Assembly (NCBI RefSeq): GCF_002855555.1
Contig: NZ_PKRT01000001.1
Location: 1,826,001-1,890,000, forward strand
Direction: 5' to 3'
DNA: 64,000 bases
Source of the DNA: Novosphingobium sp. TH158
GTDB lineage: Bacteria; Pseudomonadota; Alphaproteobacteria; Sphingomonadales; Sphingomonadaceae
Notes under the pieces: model-generated
What the model was told of the DNA's origin: nothing
The model's database searches: none
The model's input: only the letters and a program-made list of their open reading frames with translations
Part shown: positions 8,882-17,106 of the stretch, in pieces
Numbering within the stretch: the stretch's first letter is position 1
How the letters are laid out: each line of letters starts with the position of its first letter
Position numbers and translations under genes: made by a program

Positions 8882-10035
8882 CTGGCGGCTGCGACCGATG
8901 CCTCAAGGCTGCGTGCGATCCGCGCCGCGCCGGCTTTCTTGAGCTCCGGGATCACGTAATCGCCCAGCAGGCTGATCGATTCGAGCACGGCTTCATGGGT
9001 GAGATGGCCGAAGTTCACGTAGCAGAGGACCTGGTCCACCCCGGCCTCTTCATACTTGAGGAACTTGGCGAGGCATTCCTCGGGCGTGCCGACGATGACC
9101 ATGTCCTCCTCGTCGAACTTCTCGATCTCGAACTCGCCATCGGCCTGCTTCTTGAGCAGCGGAAAGGCCTTTTCCTGCGCTTCCTTGGGCAGGTGGGCGA
9201 ATTCCCACTTCAGCAGGAACTGCGCCACCGTGGTGTACCACCACCACATCGATTCCCACAGCTTGTTGCGTTCGAAGTCGGCACGGCTGCGGGCACAATG
9301 CACCAGCGTGTAAGTGCCGACCTTGTTGGTGTGAATGCCCGTCAGCGGCTTGGCCCGGCTCTGCCCCTCCTGATAGGCGGCAAGAATCTCCGACAGCTTG
9401 GACAAGGGCTGCATGATCGAGAAGCACAGCAGGCCGAGCCCGTTCTCGCCGGCGAAGCGGGCGCTTTCGTGGCTCGATGCGGCGAGCCAGACGGGCGGAT
9501 GCGGATCCTGCCAGGGCTTTGGCGTGACCATGCGCGGCGGGAACTTCAGGAACTCGCTGTCCTCCTCATAATATTCGGCCTCCCACATGCCGACCACGGT
9601 CCTGGTCGCGGCCAGCATCTTTTCCTTGGAACGCGCGATATCGACGCCGAAGGCCATCTGTTCCATCGGGGTGGAGCGGCCGATGCCCCATTCGACGCGG
9701 CCTCTCGAGAGGACATCAACGGTCGCCACCTTTTCCGCCACGCGCACCGGGTGGATGAATTCATGGGGCATCAGCGTGACGCCGAAGCCCAGGCGGATAT
9801 CCTTGGTGATCTGGCTGAGCGCGCCAAGCACGGCTTCCGAGCAGGGCATGTGGCTGCGCCCTTCGCGGAAGTGGTGCTCAACGCACCAGGCAGTGTGAAA
9901 GCCCTTCTTGTCGGCCAGCACGATCTGTTCGATCGCATTGTGATAGCCCTTGCGCTCTGCCTCGCGCTGGCCCCACGGGTGCGGCTTGTCCCAGGGCTGC
10001 GGGGCTTCGAATTCGTAAAGCAGGCCCAGTTCCAT
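8878..10035 (-). CDS. LLM-class flavin-dependent oxidoreductase (bacterial luciferase-like)
   Basis: 385 residues. It follows the bacterial luciferase-like TIM-barrel pattern: an N-terminal MELGLLYEFE strand, WCVEHHFREGRSHMPCSEA, a cofactor-loop stretch RLGFGVTLMPHEFIHPVRVAEKVATVDVLSRGRVEWGIGRS across about 90-130, and a C-terminal VIVGTPEECLAKF block typical of the family. It probably uses FMNH2 and O2 for a monooxygenation such as Baeyer-Villiger oxidation or hydroxylation; the flavin reductase is not encoded next to it. The start overlaps the stop of the SDR gene as TGATG. Substrate unknown. Confidence 0.9.
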   Translation of the reverse strand: MELGLLYEFEAPQPWDKPHPWGQREAERKGYHNAIEQIVLADKKGFHTAWCVEHHFREGRSHMPCSEAVLGALSQITKDIRLGFGVTLMPHEFIHPVRVAEKVATVDVLSRGRVEWGIGRSTPMEQMAFGVDIARSKEKMLAATRTVVGMWEAEYYEEDSEFLKFPPRMVTPKPWQDPHPPVWLAASSHESARFAGENGLGLLCFSIMQPLSKLSEILAAYQEGQSRAKPLTGIHTNKVGTYTLVHCARSRADFERNKLWESMWWWYTTVAQFLLKWEFAHLPKEAQEKAFPLLKKQADGEFEIEKFDEEDMVIVGTPEECLAKFLKYEEAGVDQVLCYVNFGHLTHEAVLESISLLGDYVIPELKKAGAARIARSLEASVAAAR

Positions 10036-10844
10036 CAGCGTTCACTCCCTACTTGCTTGCGGCTTTTGCGCGTACCGGCGCAGAACTTGGTGGAGAGCGA
10101 ACGATCGACGACAATCGTCTGCCCCGAAACGCCATTGGCGAGGTCCGACAGCAGGAAGACGATCATGTTCGCCAGCTCTTCGGGCAGGGTGAAGATCACC
10201 GATCCGTCATCGACAACGTTGGCCGCCTTGCGGCGATTGATCACCCGGGTGGTCAGCACCCCGCCCGGCGAGACCGTGTTCGCGCGGATGCCGAATTCAT
10301 GCCATTCGTTGGCCATGGTGCGGGTCAGCGCCGAAATTGCTGCCTTTCCGGCGCCATAGGGGCCGTGCCACGGCGCCGCCGCGATCGCCGAGACCGAGCC
10401 GACGTTGACCAGCGACCCGCCATGCCCCGCAGCGATCATGTGCCGTGCGGCATCGCGGCAGATCATGAAGATGTAATCCAGGTTGATCGCCAGTGTCTGG
10501 CGGAAGCTGGCGGTCGGCGTTTCGTCGAGCGGGATCCACTCTTCCTCGCGCGTGCCGCCCGCGACATTGGCGACACCATCGATCCGGCCGAAACGCTCCA
10601 CGACCCTGCCGACCACGGCCTCGCACTGCGCCTCGTCGGAAAGGTCGATCAGCGCGGTGGCGATCGTGCCGCCAAGCGCTTCCACATCCTCGCGCACTTC
10701 ATCGAGCAAGGCCTGTTCGCGGTCGATGGCAAAGACGCTGCCCCCCGCCTGCACCACCGCGCGCGCCGTGGCACCACTGATGCCCCCGCGCCCGGCACCG
10801 CAGATGAGGATGACCTTGCCGGTCAGGTCGATGGCGATTGACAT
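10035..10844 (-). CDS. SDR family NAD(P)-dependent oxidoreductase
   Basis: 269 residues. The classical SDR cofactor motif is slightly altered, as ICGAGRGGISGATAR near residues 14-28 (TGxxxGxG becomes CGAGRGGIG-like). Then come D39 in FAIDREQ, NVAGG (NNAG motif), the catalytic Ser in NVGSVSAI and YGAGKAAI, the YxxxK active site. It would interconvert an alcohol and a ketone. It is first in a three-gene minus-strand operon with the flavin monooxygenase and the hydrolase, and divergent from an IclR regulator that is the obvious candidate controller. Alcohol-to-ketone, then Baeyer-Villiger, then esterase would be a coherent pathway, but that is inference from order. Confidence 0.92.
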   Translation of the reverse strand: MSIAIDLTGKVILICGAGRGGISGATARAVVQAGGSVFAIDREQALLDEVREDVEALGGTIATALIDLSDEAQCEAVVGRVVERFGRIDGVANVAGGTREEEWIPLDETPTASFRQTLAINLDYIFMICRDAARHMIAAGHGGSLVNVGSVSAIAAAPWHGPYGAGKAAISALTRTMANEWHEFGIRANTVSPGGVLTTRVINRRKAANVVDDGSVIFTLPEELANMIVFLLSDLANGVSGQTIVVDRSLSTKFCAGTRKSRKQVGSER

Positions 10845-10867
10845 GCACTCTCCCGCAGATTATTTTG

Positions 10868-10892
10868 CAATGTCGAATATTATTTCGTATTG
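10868..10892. promoter_or_regulatory. Imperfect dyad between divergent SDR and IclR genes
   Basis: The 95-base divergent interval (10845-10939) holds an imperfect inverted repeat, CAAT-gt-CGAA at 10868-10877 facing TTCG-t-ATTG at 10884-10892, in an AT-rich stretch unlike its surroundings. IclR regulators usually bind short dyads between themselves and a divergent operon, so this is a plausible operator. The half-site spacing differs by one base, so it is not a perfect palindrome. No experimental or comparative support is available here. Confidence 0.45.
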
Positions 10893-10939
10893 TTGATGCT
10901 GTCGTGATTCAGCGCGGGAGTCAACCGCGAAGGAGTGCC

Positions 10940-11815
10940 GTGGCCCGTCCCGCCCTGTCCGCCACGCGCGGGCTCGATATCGTCGATTTCCTCGCGGCAT
11001 TCCCGACGCGCGATTTCACGCTTTCCGAAATCGTCCGGGCCACCGGGATCAATCCCGCATCGTGCCATGCGGTTCTCAACGCCCTTGCCGATCGCGGCTA
11101 TGTCGCGCGGGCACCAGGGCAGAAGGCCTTTCGCCTTGGGCCGGTGCTGATTGCCGCCGGCGATGCGGCGCTGCGCGCCCACCCGCTGGTTGCACTTGCC
11201 CGCGAGGCCGCGAGCGAGCTGGCTGCAGACCTCGACATCCCGGTGATGATGAGCGCCGCGGTCGGCGATGACATTGTCGGCATCATTGCCGTGGCCGATT
11301 CCCGCGGGCGCATGCCCGGGCTGCGCACCGGCGAGCGCCGCCCGCTGGTGCCGCCGCTGGGTGCCCCCTTCGTGGCATGGGACGATGAAGAGGCCATTGC
11401 CGCATGGCTGGCCAAGGGGAACGATAGTGGCTCCGAGGCCGAGGCCGTCCAGCGCGCCAGCCTCGACCTTATCCGGCAGCGCGGCTTCCAGGTGGCGCTG
11501 CGCGGCGCTGGTGCACCGCGGCTCGGTCCCGAGATCGGCGACATGGCCCGCGGCCGCGAGGCGCCGCGCTATCGCGATCACATGGTCGGGCTGATTTCCG
11601 GACTGGGGACCATCCCCATGCCCGAGGAAATCGAACCCGAAGCCCGCTACGACATTGTCCTGATTGCCGCGCCGCTGTTCGACCGGGCCGGCGCCTGCGC
11701 CTTCAACCTGTGCCTGACCGATTTCCCCGCGCCGCTGTCGGGCCGCGAAGTCCTGGCCTGCGCCGAACGCCTGCAGGCCGCCTGCCTGAACGTGATGCAG
11801 GCCGACCGGGCCTAG
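10940..11815 (+). CDS. IclR family transcriptional regulator
   Basis: 291 residues from a GTG at 10940, preceded at 5 bases by AAGGAG (10930-10935); this ribosome site decides the start over a longer in-frame ATG at 10838. An N-terminal winged helix covers about residues 5-60 (GLDIVDFLAAFPTRDFTLSE then NPASCHAVLNALADRGYVAR). An IclR effector-binding domain follows (residues about 75-230). It is divergent from the SDR-monooxygenase-hydrolase operon and probably regulates it in response to a pathway metabolite. Its end overlaps the convergent cupin gene by 4 nt. Confidence 0.9.
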   Translation: MARPALSATRGLDIVDFLAAFPTRDFTLSEIVRATGINPASCHAVLNALADRGYVARAPGQKAFRLGPVLIAAGDAALRAHPLVALAREAASELAADLDIPVMMSAAVGDDIVGIIAVADSRGRMPGLRTGERRPLVPPLGAPFVAWDDEEAIAAWLAKGNDSGSEAEAVQRASLDLIRQRGFQVALRGAGAPRLGPEIGDMARGREAPRYRDHMVGLISGLGTIPMPEEIEPEARYDIVLIAAPLFDRAGACAFNLCLTDFPAPLSGREVLACAERLQAACLNVMQADRA

Positions 11816-12180
11816 GCCGCTGGCGCTGAAAGATCACCGAAGCCGACGCGCACGAAACTCGCCCCCTCCTCCTCGGTCCGCAGGCTGTAGGTGGTATCGC
11901 GCGCCACATAGATCGCATCGCCGAAGCCCAGCCGGTCACGCCCGTGAAACAGCGTTCCTGAAAGCACGAAGATCACCTCGTCCTCGGGGTGGCTGTGCGG
12001 GGGCTCGTGATGGTGCGGCATATATTCGGTGCGCTGCACGTTCGGCATTCCCGCCATGCCGTGCCGCATCAGCCGCTTGAACCGCAGGCTGGCGTCACCT
12101 TTAGCATATTTCGCCTTCCAGTCGCCGTCGACCTGTTCCCATTCGCTTTCGGCATCGCGCATCAGGACAATCTTCGGCAT
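11812..12180 (-). CDS. Cupin domain-containing protein
   Basis: 122 residues. A single cupin_2 barrel shows motif 1 as HHHEPPHSHPEDEVIFVLSG, with metal-ligand histidines and Glu, and motif 2 as LGFGDAIYVARDTTYSL. The start at 12180 follows GAGGAAA at a good distance. A longer frame upstream lies inside the neighbouring nucleotidyltransferase gene and was rejected. Function unknown: such small cupins include isomerases, dioxygenases and metabolite sensors. It lies 10 bases downstream of the MobA-like gene and is probably cotranscribed with it. Confidence 0.85.
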   Translation of the reverse strand: MPKIVLMRDAESEWEQVDGDWKAKYAKGDASLRFKRLMRHGMAGMPNVQRTEYMPHHHEPPHSHPEDEVIFVLSGTLFHGRDRLGFGDAIYVARDTTYSLRTEEEGASFVRVGFGDLSAPAA

Positions 12181-12190
12181 CGGCGTTTCC

Positions 12191-12844
12191 TCACATCGGG
12201 CTCGAACCATCCTGCGCGCCACAGCGGCGTGCAGCAAGGTGCCAACCGTCCAGAGCGGCTTGCCGGGCTGACACGCGCCATCGAGCGAGCCGGCTTTCCG
12301 CCTCGGCCAGCGCTTCGGGTGTATCAACGTCGAGAAGTTCCTCCCTGCGGGCATCGACAAGCGACACGTCTCCCCTTCCCCGCAGGATCCGGGCAGCCCC
12401 CACGTCGCCACCCAACGCCTCAAGCTCGCCAAACAGCGATGCCGGGATCAGCGCCGGCACTCCGGGCGCAAAATCGTGCGAACAGGCTGCCGGGGCGCGT
12501 GCGCCGGCCAGGCGAAGGAGGAACTGCGAGGAGACGAGTGGCATGTCCGCCAGCGTGACAAGCAGGGCACCCGCAAGCCGTTCGCGCGCCAGCCGGGCCG
12601 CCAGTGCCACCGATGTTCCAAGGCCTTCGGCAGCCCTCGGGTTCTGAGCGATCTCGCAGTCCACCCAGTCGGGAATCGTGCCCCCGGCAATCCAGATTAC
12701 CGGCAGGCCCGTGCCCTTGGCGGCCTCCAGCGCCCAGAGCCCCAAGGGCTTGCCGCCGCAGGGCTGGGCCAGCTTGTCAGCGCCGAACCGGCGGGCGCTG
12801 CCGGCACCAAGCACGGCTATCAAGATATCGGCGGGGCGGCTCAT
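12191..12844 (-). CDS. MobA-like NTP transferase (molybdenum-cofactor nucleotidyltransferase family)
   Basis: 217 residues. It starts with the nucleotidyltransferase loop VLGAGSARRFGADKL (L.AG.s.R.G..K), then GLGTSVALAARL and LVTLADMPLVSS, the Mg-binding aspartate motif, and ends with LDVDTPEALAEAE, typical of MobA/MocA proteins that attach CMP or GMP to molybdopterin. The last 30 or so residues are an Ala- and Arg-rich tail. No molybdoenzyme large subunit or xdhC lies beside it. An orphan XDH-type 2Fe-2S subunit occurs about 10 kb away at 22029-22532; any link is speculative. Confidence 0.82.
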   Translation of the reverse strand: MSRPADILIAVLGAGSARRFGADKLAQPCGGKPLGLWALEAAKGTGLPVIWIAGGTIPDWVDCEIAQNPRAAEGLGTSVALAARLARERLAGALLVTLADMPLVSSQFLLRLAGARAPAACSHDFAPGVPALIPASLFGELEALGGDVGAARILRGRGDVSLVDARREELLDVDTPEALAEAESRLARWRVSARQAALDGWHLAARRCGAQDGSSPM

Positions 12845-12898
12845 GATCGCGCGAAGCTTGCGCTATGCAGGCGGCAACGACAAGTCGGGAGAGCGACA

Positions 12899-14053
12899 GT
12901 GAACCGCATCGAAGGCCTGATCGAACGGGCAAAGCAGGCTGCCGGCAGCGACCATTTCGGCCCGGACGGCTGGCAGGAAGGGCTGGAACGGCTGGTCCAT
13001 TCGGCCGAACGCGACGCCCGTCACACCGCCATGGGCGCGGCCGTCTTCGATGGCATGGTCGTCGACCTGCTGAGGCAGCGGCTTGAAGTGGAATCGTGGT
13101 ACGCCCGGCACCCGGAAATCGATGACGAGCAGATCGTCGCGCCGCTGATCGGCCTTGGCCTGCCGCGCACCGGCTCGACCGCATTCTCCTGCATGCTGGG
13201 CGAAGACCCGCACGTGCGCACGCTTCGCACGTGGGAGCCGATGCAGGTCTGCCCGCCACCCGAAAAGGCGACCTATGCCAGTGACCCCCGCATCGCCCTG
13301 GCCGAAGCATCGATGAAAGTGCGCAACGAGCGCTTTCCACGCGCCAAGCAGATGCTGCCCAGCACGGCCACTTCGCCAACCGAATGCCAGCTGCTGATGG
13401 GCATGGATTTCAAGGCGCAGATCTTCCAGGCCATGCACCAAGTGAAAAGCTATGTGCAGTGGCTGCACTTCGAAGCCGACCTCAAGAGCACCTACCGCTG
13501 GGTCAGGCGCGTGCTCAAGCTGCTGCAATGGCGCTGTCCTTCGGACCTTGGCCCGCACACCCACTGGCGGCTGAAGAACCCCAGCCACATCCTGTGGATC
13601 GATGACCTCGATACCGTGTTCCCCGATGCGCGCTTCTGGATGACTCACCGCGATCCGGCAGATGTCATCACCTCGGTCGCCGATCTCTATTATGAATATA
13701 CCAAGCCGTTCACCGATTCGGTGGACATGGCCTGGCTGGGCGCGATCAACATCGAATATTGCGAAGAGGGCATGAAGCGGGTCATCGCCTTCCGCGAAGG
13801 TGGCCATGACCACCGCTTCTTCGACGTGAAATTCGCCGAGTTCCAGACAGACCCCTGGCCGTCGATCGAATCCCTCTATCGCTGGCTCGGCGAGGACTTC
13901 ACGCCGGAAGCGCGCGCCGGGATGGAGCGGTGGCGAGCAGAAACCCCGCGCGACAAGCATGGATCGCGCACCATCGATCCGGCAGACTACGGGCTGGACA
14001 AGCAGACCCTTCGCGCTCGCTTCGGCTTTTACCGGGATCGTTTCGGCGTCTGA
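12899..14053 (+). CDS. Sulfotransferase family protein
   Basis: 384 residues from GTG 12899, preceded by a GGGAGAG ribosome site. The PAPS 5'-phosphosulfate loop is GLPRTGSTAF, with PRTGST at 89-94. The 3'-phosphate motif is WRLKNPSHILWIDDL followed by FWMTHRDPADVITSV near residues 225-255. The length and the N-terminal helix before the loop match the large bacterial Sulfotransfer_3 group seen in actinobacteria and sphingomonads. Acceptor unknown; related proteins act on glycolipids or small metabolites. It is divergent from the MobA-like gene and is followed by tRNA-Gly on the other strand. Confidence 0.9.
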   Translation: MNRIEGLIERAKQAAGSDHFGPDGWQEGLERLVHSAERDARHTAMGAAVFDGMVVDLLRQRLEVESWYARHPEIDDEQIVAPLIGLGLPRTGSTAFSCMLGEDPHVRTLRTWEPMQVCPPPEKATYASDPRIALAEASMKVRNERFPRAKQMLPSTATSPTECQLLMGMDFKAQIFQAMHQVKSYVQWLHFEADLKSTYRWVRRVLKLLQWRCPSDLGPHTHWRLKNPSHILWIDDLDTVFPDARFWMTHRDPADVITSVADLYYEYTKPFTDSVDMAWLGAINIEYCEEGMKRVIAFREGGHDHRFFDVKFAEFQTDPWPSIESLYRWLGEDFTPEARAGMERWRAETPRDKHGSRTIDPADYGLDKQTLRARFGFYRDRFGV

Positions 14054-14089
14054 CCGGGGCGGGCGCGCTAACGACCCCACGCAAAACAA

Positions 14090-14110
14090 AACGCGCCGAA
14101 AAGGCGCGTT
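14090..14110 (-). terminator. Rho-independent terminator of tRNA-Gly
   Basis: An 8-bp perfect stem AACGCGCC (14090-14097) pairs with GGCGCGTT (14103-14110) around a 5-base loop. On the minus strand the stem is followed by TTTTGTTTT, so it terminates the tRNA-Gly transcript starting upstream at 14209. On the plus strand it could also stop the sulfotransferase transcript, but the T-run is poor in that direction. Confidence 0.8.
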
Positions 14111-14134
14111 GGACAATTGATCTGATTTGGAAAC

Positions 14135-14209
14135 TGGAGCGGGCGAAGGGATTCGAACCCTCGACCCCAACCTTGGCAAGGTTGTGCTCTACCCCTGAGC
14201 TACGCCCGC
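14135..14209 (-). tRNA. tRNA-Gly (anticodon GCC)
   Basis: 75 nt on the minus strand, beginning GCGGGCGTAGCTCAGGGGTA. The acceptor arms GCGGGCG and CGCCCGC pair perfectly; the T-loop GGTTCGAATCC is canonical; the anticodon loop CTTGCCAAG gives GCC, reading GGC/GGU glycine codons. The 3' CCA is encoded (TGG at 14135-14137 on the plus strand), preceded by discriminator T. Confidence 0.97.
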
Positions 14210-14387
14210 TCTGGCGCCTTGGAACGGTCTGGACCGTCCGGGTGAGGCGCGCGGTTAGCATCGGGTTTTGCCCTTGCCAAGGGGATTCTTCATGGAAAAT
14301 GCAATCCATCGGTTTCGCGCGCTTTGCGGGCTTCACAATTCCGTGGCAGGGCCCACATAGAAGCGGAAAATGAAAAGGAGTTTGCGC

Positions 14388-15296
14388 GTGGCGAGCATGG
14401 GACTGAACATCGAGGAACAGAAGGCCGTAGACCGGTTCCGCAAGGCCGTGGTCGAACCCTCGATGACCTCGCTGGTCGTGCTCGATTTCTGGGCGGAATG
14501 GTGCGGGCCGTGCAAGGCGCTGGCGCCGCTGCTGGAAAAGGTCTGCGCCGAATATGCAGACAGGGGCGTGGTGCTGGCCAAGGTCAATGTCGATGAGGAA
14601 AAGTTCATCGCCAGCCAGTTCCAGGTCCGCTCGATCCCTACCGTCTACGCCATTTTCCAGGGCCAGCCGGTTGCCGACCTGACCAACGCACGCAGCGAAT
14701 CGCAATTGAAGGGCATGCTGGACCAGCTGCTTGCCAAGCTGCCAATCCAGCCCGGCGGCGCCCCCGAACAGGACATTGCCCCGCTGATCGCCATGGGCGA
14801 GGATATCCTGGCCACCGGCGATGGCGAACGGGCGGTCGGCATCTTTTCCCAGATCGTCGAGATCGCGCCCGATTCGGTTCCCGCCCATGCGGGCCTGATT
14901 CGCGCCCTGGCCCTGGCGGGACAGGTGGACGAGGCGCGCGCCGTGATGGCCGCTCTTGATCCGGCGGTCGCTGCCGATCCGGCGCTCGCCCAGGCAAAGG
15001 CTGCGGTGGAGCTCGCCGCAGATCGCCCTGAAGACAGCGAGCTGGCCACGCTGCGCGCCGCTGCCGCCGAATCGCCGGCCGATATGGACAAGCAGTTCGC
15101 CTGGGCCAGCGCCGCCTTTGCCGCAGGGCAGCGCGATGCCGCCGCCGATACGCTGCTGGCCATGGTGGCCGCAGACCGCGAATGGAACGAGGGCGCCGCG
15201 CGGACCAAGCTGCTGCAGATCTTCGAGGCCATCGGGCTTGAGGATCCCTGGGTCGCCGCCACCCGCCGCAAGCTTTCGACGGTGCTGTTCGGCTGA
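14388..15296 (+). CDS. Thioredoxin domain-TPR protein (CnoX/YbbN family)
   Basis: 302 residues. The GTG at 14388 is chosen because AAAAGGAG lies 8 bases upstream; an ATG at 14370 would place that site inside the gene. An N-terminal thioredoxin domain carries a complete WCGPCK motif (C39, C42) and the cis-Pro in RSIPTVYAIF. Residues about 130-300 are Ala-rich helical repeats of tetratricopeptide type. CnoX-like proteins are chaperone-holdases that protect cysteines during chlorine or heat stress and deliver clients to GroEL. Unlike the E. coli protein, this one keeps the redox pair, as is common in alphaproteobacteria. The Lon-N gene follows 6 bases later. Confidence 0.88.
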   Translation: MASMGLNIEEQKAVDRFRKAVVEPSMTSLVVLDFWAEWCGPCKALAPLLEKVCAEYADRGVVLAKVNVDEEKFIASQFQVRSIPTVYAIFQGQPVADLTNARSESQLKGMLDQLLAKLPIQPGGAPEQDIAPLIAMGEDILATGDGERAVGIFSQIVEIAPDSVPAHAGLIRALALAGQVDEARAVMAALDPAVAADPALAQAKAAVELAADRPEDSELATLRAAAAESPADMDKQFAWASAAFAAGQRDAAADTLLAMVAADREWNEGAARTKLLQIFEAIGLEDPWVAATRRKLSTVLFG

Positions 15297-15302
15297 CGCG
15301 CG

Positions 15303-15917
15303 ATGGCGGCAAAGCGCATCTCGATCTTTCCCTTGCCCGGCGCGGTTCTCTATCCGGGGCTGCAACTGCCGCTGCACATTTTCGAGCCGCGCTATCGCGC
15401 CATGGTAAAGGATGCCCTCGCACGGGATCGGCGGATCGGCATGATCCAGCCGCAACGGAGCGAGGAAGGGGCGCCGCTGTTCGCCATCGGCTGCCTCGGC
15501 AAGATCGACGAGGTCGAGGCATTGGAGGACGGCCGGTTCAACCTGGTCCTCCAGGGCGAATCACGGTTCCGCCTGCTGCGCGAACTCGACGTGACCACGC
15601 CGTTCCGTCAGGTCGAAGGCGAACTGATCGACGAGCCGGAATACGAAGCGCTTGCCGCGATCGAGCGCGCCAGCTTCGAACGCGAGGCACGGCGCTTTGC
15701 CGATGCGCAGGGCTATAGCGTTGACTGGGAATCGGTTGCGCGACTTGACGACGTCTCGCTGATCAACGGCGTTGCCCAGATCGCGCCGTTCGATCCCGCA
15801 TCGAAGCAGGCGTTACTGGAAACGGACGGGATCTCCGCGCGCTGCGAACTGCTGGTGCAACTGATGCAATTCTACGGCAGGCGCGATTCGGACGAGGATC
15901 GCGCCACGCTGCAATAG
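15303..15917 (+). CDS. Lon N-terminal substrate-binding domain protein
   Basis: 204 residues, entirely the LON_substr_bdg (PUA-like) domain: ISIFPLPGAVLYPGLQLPLHIFEPRYR at the start, RIGMIQPQ, IGCLGKI, then FNLVLQGESRFRLLRE. There is no AAA+ or protease part, so it is a stand-alone Lon-N protein and not truncated Lon. Biochemical role unclear; it may help select substrates or bind cereblon-like degrons. It forms a conserved pair with the preceding thioredoxin-TPR gene. The stop abuts the convergent EamA gene. Confidence 0.9.
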   Translation: MAAKRISIFPLPGAVLYPGLQLPLHIFEPRYRAMVKDALARDRRIGMIQPQRSEEGAPLFAIGCLGKIDEVEALEDGRFNLVLQGESRFRLLRELDVTTPFRQVEGELIDEPEYEALAAIERASFEREARRFADAQGYSVDWESVARLDDVSLINGVAQIAPFDPASKQALLETDGISARCELLVQLMQFYGRRDSDEDRATLQ

Positions 15918-16838
15918 TCAGCCGCGTTCGCTGGCCCGCGCGATCACCAGTGCGGCGGCAACCAGCGCCATGCCCAGCAGGTCGAGGATACCCACCGCCT
16001 CGTTGAAGGCCAGCCAGCCGGCGAGCACGCCGATCACCGGCTGGGTAAGCAGCATCAGCCCGATCACCAGTGGCCGGAAGTGGCGCAGAGAATAGACCAG
16101 CAGCCCCTGCCCGATCACCTGGCTGGTCACGGCCAGCCCCAGAACCGGCCACCATGTCTGCGGCCAGACCGGCTCGCCCAGCAGCAGCGCGATGGCCAGC
16201 AGCAGCGGTGCGCTGGCAAGGCTGGACCAGGCGAGCAGCGCCCAGTTGCCCAGGCTCGCCCGCGCCTTCTGCAAGGGTATCAGGTAGAAGGCATAGCACA
16301 GCCCCGCAAACAGGCTGAACAGATCGCCCGCGAAGGTGCGTGCCGAAATGTCGAGGCTGCGGCCGAACAGGATCGCCGCCCCGGCCATCGCGGCGAGGAT
16401 CGCCACGACCTCGGCAGTCCGGGGCCGGCGCTGCAGCGCGACAAGCCCCCAGATCATTACGATCAGGCTGCCGGCATTGCCGAACAGCGTGGCATTGCCC
16501 AGCCGGGTCATGCCGATGCCGATATGCCACGATGCCAGGTCCAGCCCGAAGAACAGGCCCGCAGCGATGACCATGATGAACGTGCGGCGGGGGAATTGGG
16601 TTACGCCTTGTCCGCTGGCCCGCGCGAACAGGAAAAGCAGCGGGATCGGCAGCAGTACGCGCCAGAAACCGGCGGAAACGGGCCCGCTGTCTGCCATGCG
16701 CACCCACCACGGCCCGAGCGCGAGCGCGGCATTGGCACCCAGCAGGGCAAGCAGGTGGCGCCAGGCCCAGCCGGACCCGGGCGCAGTTCCGGCGGGACCG
16801 CTGGTCAAGGCCGGCCTATTCGCCTGCCGGTGCCGCAT
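15918..16838 (-). CDS. EamA/DMT superfamily transporter
   Basis: 306 residues with about ten hydrophobic segments and the two repeated EamA halves: one starting LLALLGANAALALGPWWVRM, the other about LFSLFAGLCYAFYLIPLQK. It would export a small metabolite or amino acid across the inner membrane. The ATG at 16838 lies inside the end of the upstream lipoprotein gene (23-nt overlap). A longer frame reaches 16979 but its Arg/Pro-rich N-terminus is shadow sequence. It is third in a minus-strand lipB-lipoprotein-EamA run. Substrate unknown. Confidence 0.87.
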   Translation of the reverse strand: MRHRQANRPALTSGPAGTAPGSGWAWRHLLALLGANAALALGPWWVRMADSGPVSAGFWRVLLPIPLLFLFARASGQGVTQFPRRTFIMVIAAGLFFGLDLASWHIGIGMTRLGNATLFGNAGSLIVMIWGLVALQRRPRTAEVVAILAAMAGAAILFGRSLDISARTFAGDLFSLFAGLCYAFYLIPLQKARASLGNWALLAWSSLASAPLLLAIALLLGEPVWPQTWWPVLGLAVTSQVIGQGLLVYSLRHFRPLVIGLMLLTQPVIGVLAGWLAFNEAVGILDLLGMALVAAALVIARASERG

Positions 16839-17106
16839 CGGGTGCGGCGGGTGGTTCTGCCGGGGCCTCTGCCGCGGCGCCTTCCTCGGCCGGTTCGTCA
16901 CCCGGCTTGGTCGCCGACTTTTCGACCTTAGGCGCAAGCGGTGGCTGCGAAGTGGCGGTATCGAGCGGGAGCATGGCATCGCTCACCGAACCGGGGAGGA
17001 TTTCGCCGCCGGCCTGGGCCTGTGCGGCAGGCTTCTTGTCGCCACAGCCGGCCAGCGCGGCAAGGCCGATCAGCGCGGCGATGAGCAGGTGCGGCTTGGT
17101 CATCAC
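16816..17106 (-). CDS. Small Pro/Ala-rich lipoprotein
   Basis: 96 residues. The signal peptide ends in a lipobox LAALAGC (Cys about residue 21), so the product should be lipid-anchored. The remainder is low-complexity, rich in Ala, Pro and Glu, with no recognisable fold. The start codon region overlaps the lipB stop (ATGA), and a second ATG one codon later is equally possible. I know of no function; the coupling to lipB is positional only. Confidence 0.75.
   Translation of the reverse strand: MMTKPHLLIAALIGLAALAGCGDKKPAAQAQAGGEILPGSVSDAMLPLDTATSQPPLAPKVEKSATKPGDEPAEEGAAAEAPAEPPAAPDAAPAGE

Noticed and set aside
14135..14209. tRNA-Gly as a phage or island attachment site
   Set aside because: tRNA genes are common integration targets, but no integrase, no duplicated tRNA 3' end and no foreign-looking block were seen on either side; the same holds for tRNA-Thr at 49402-49476.
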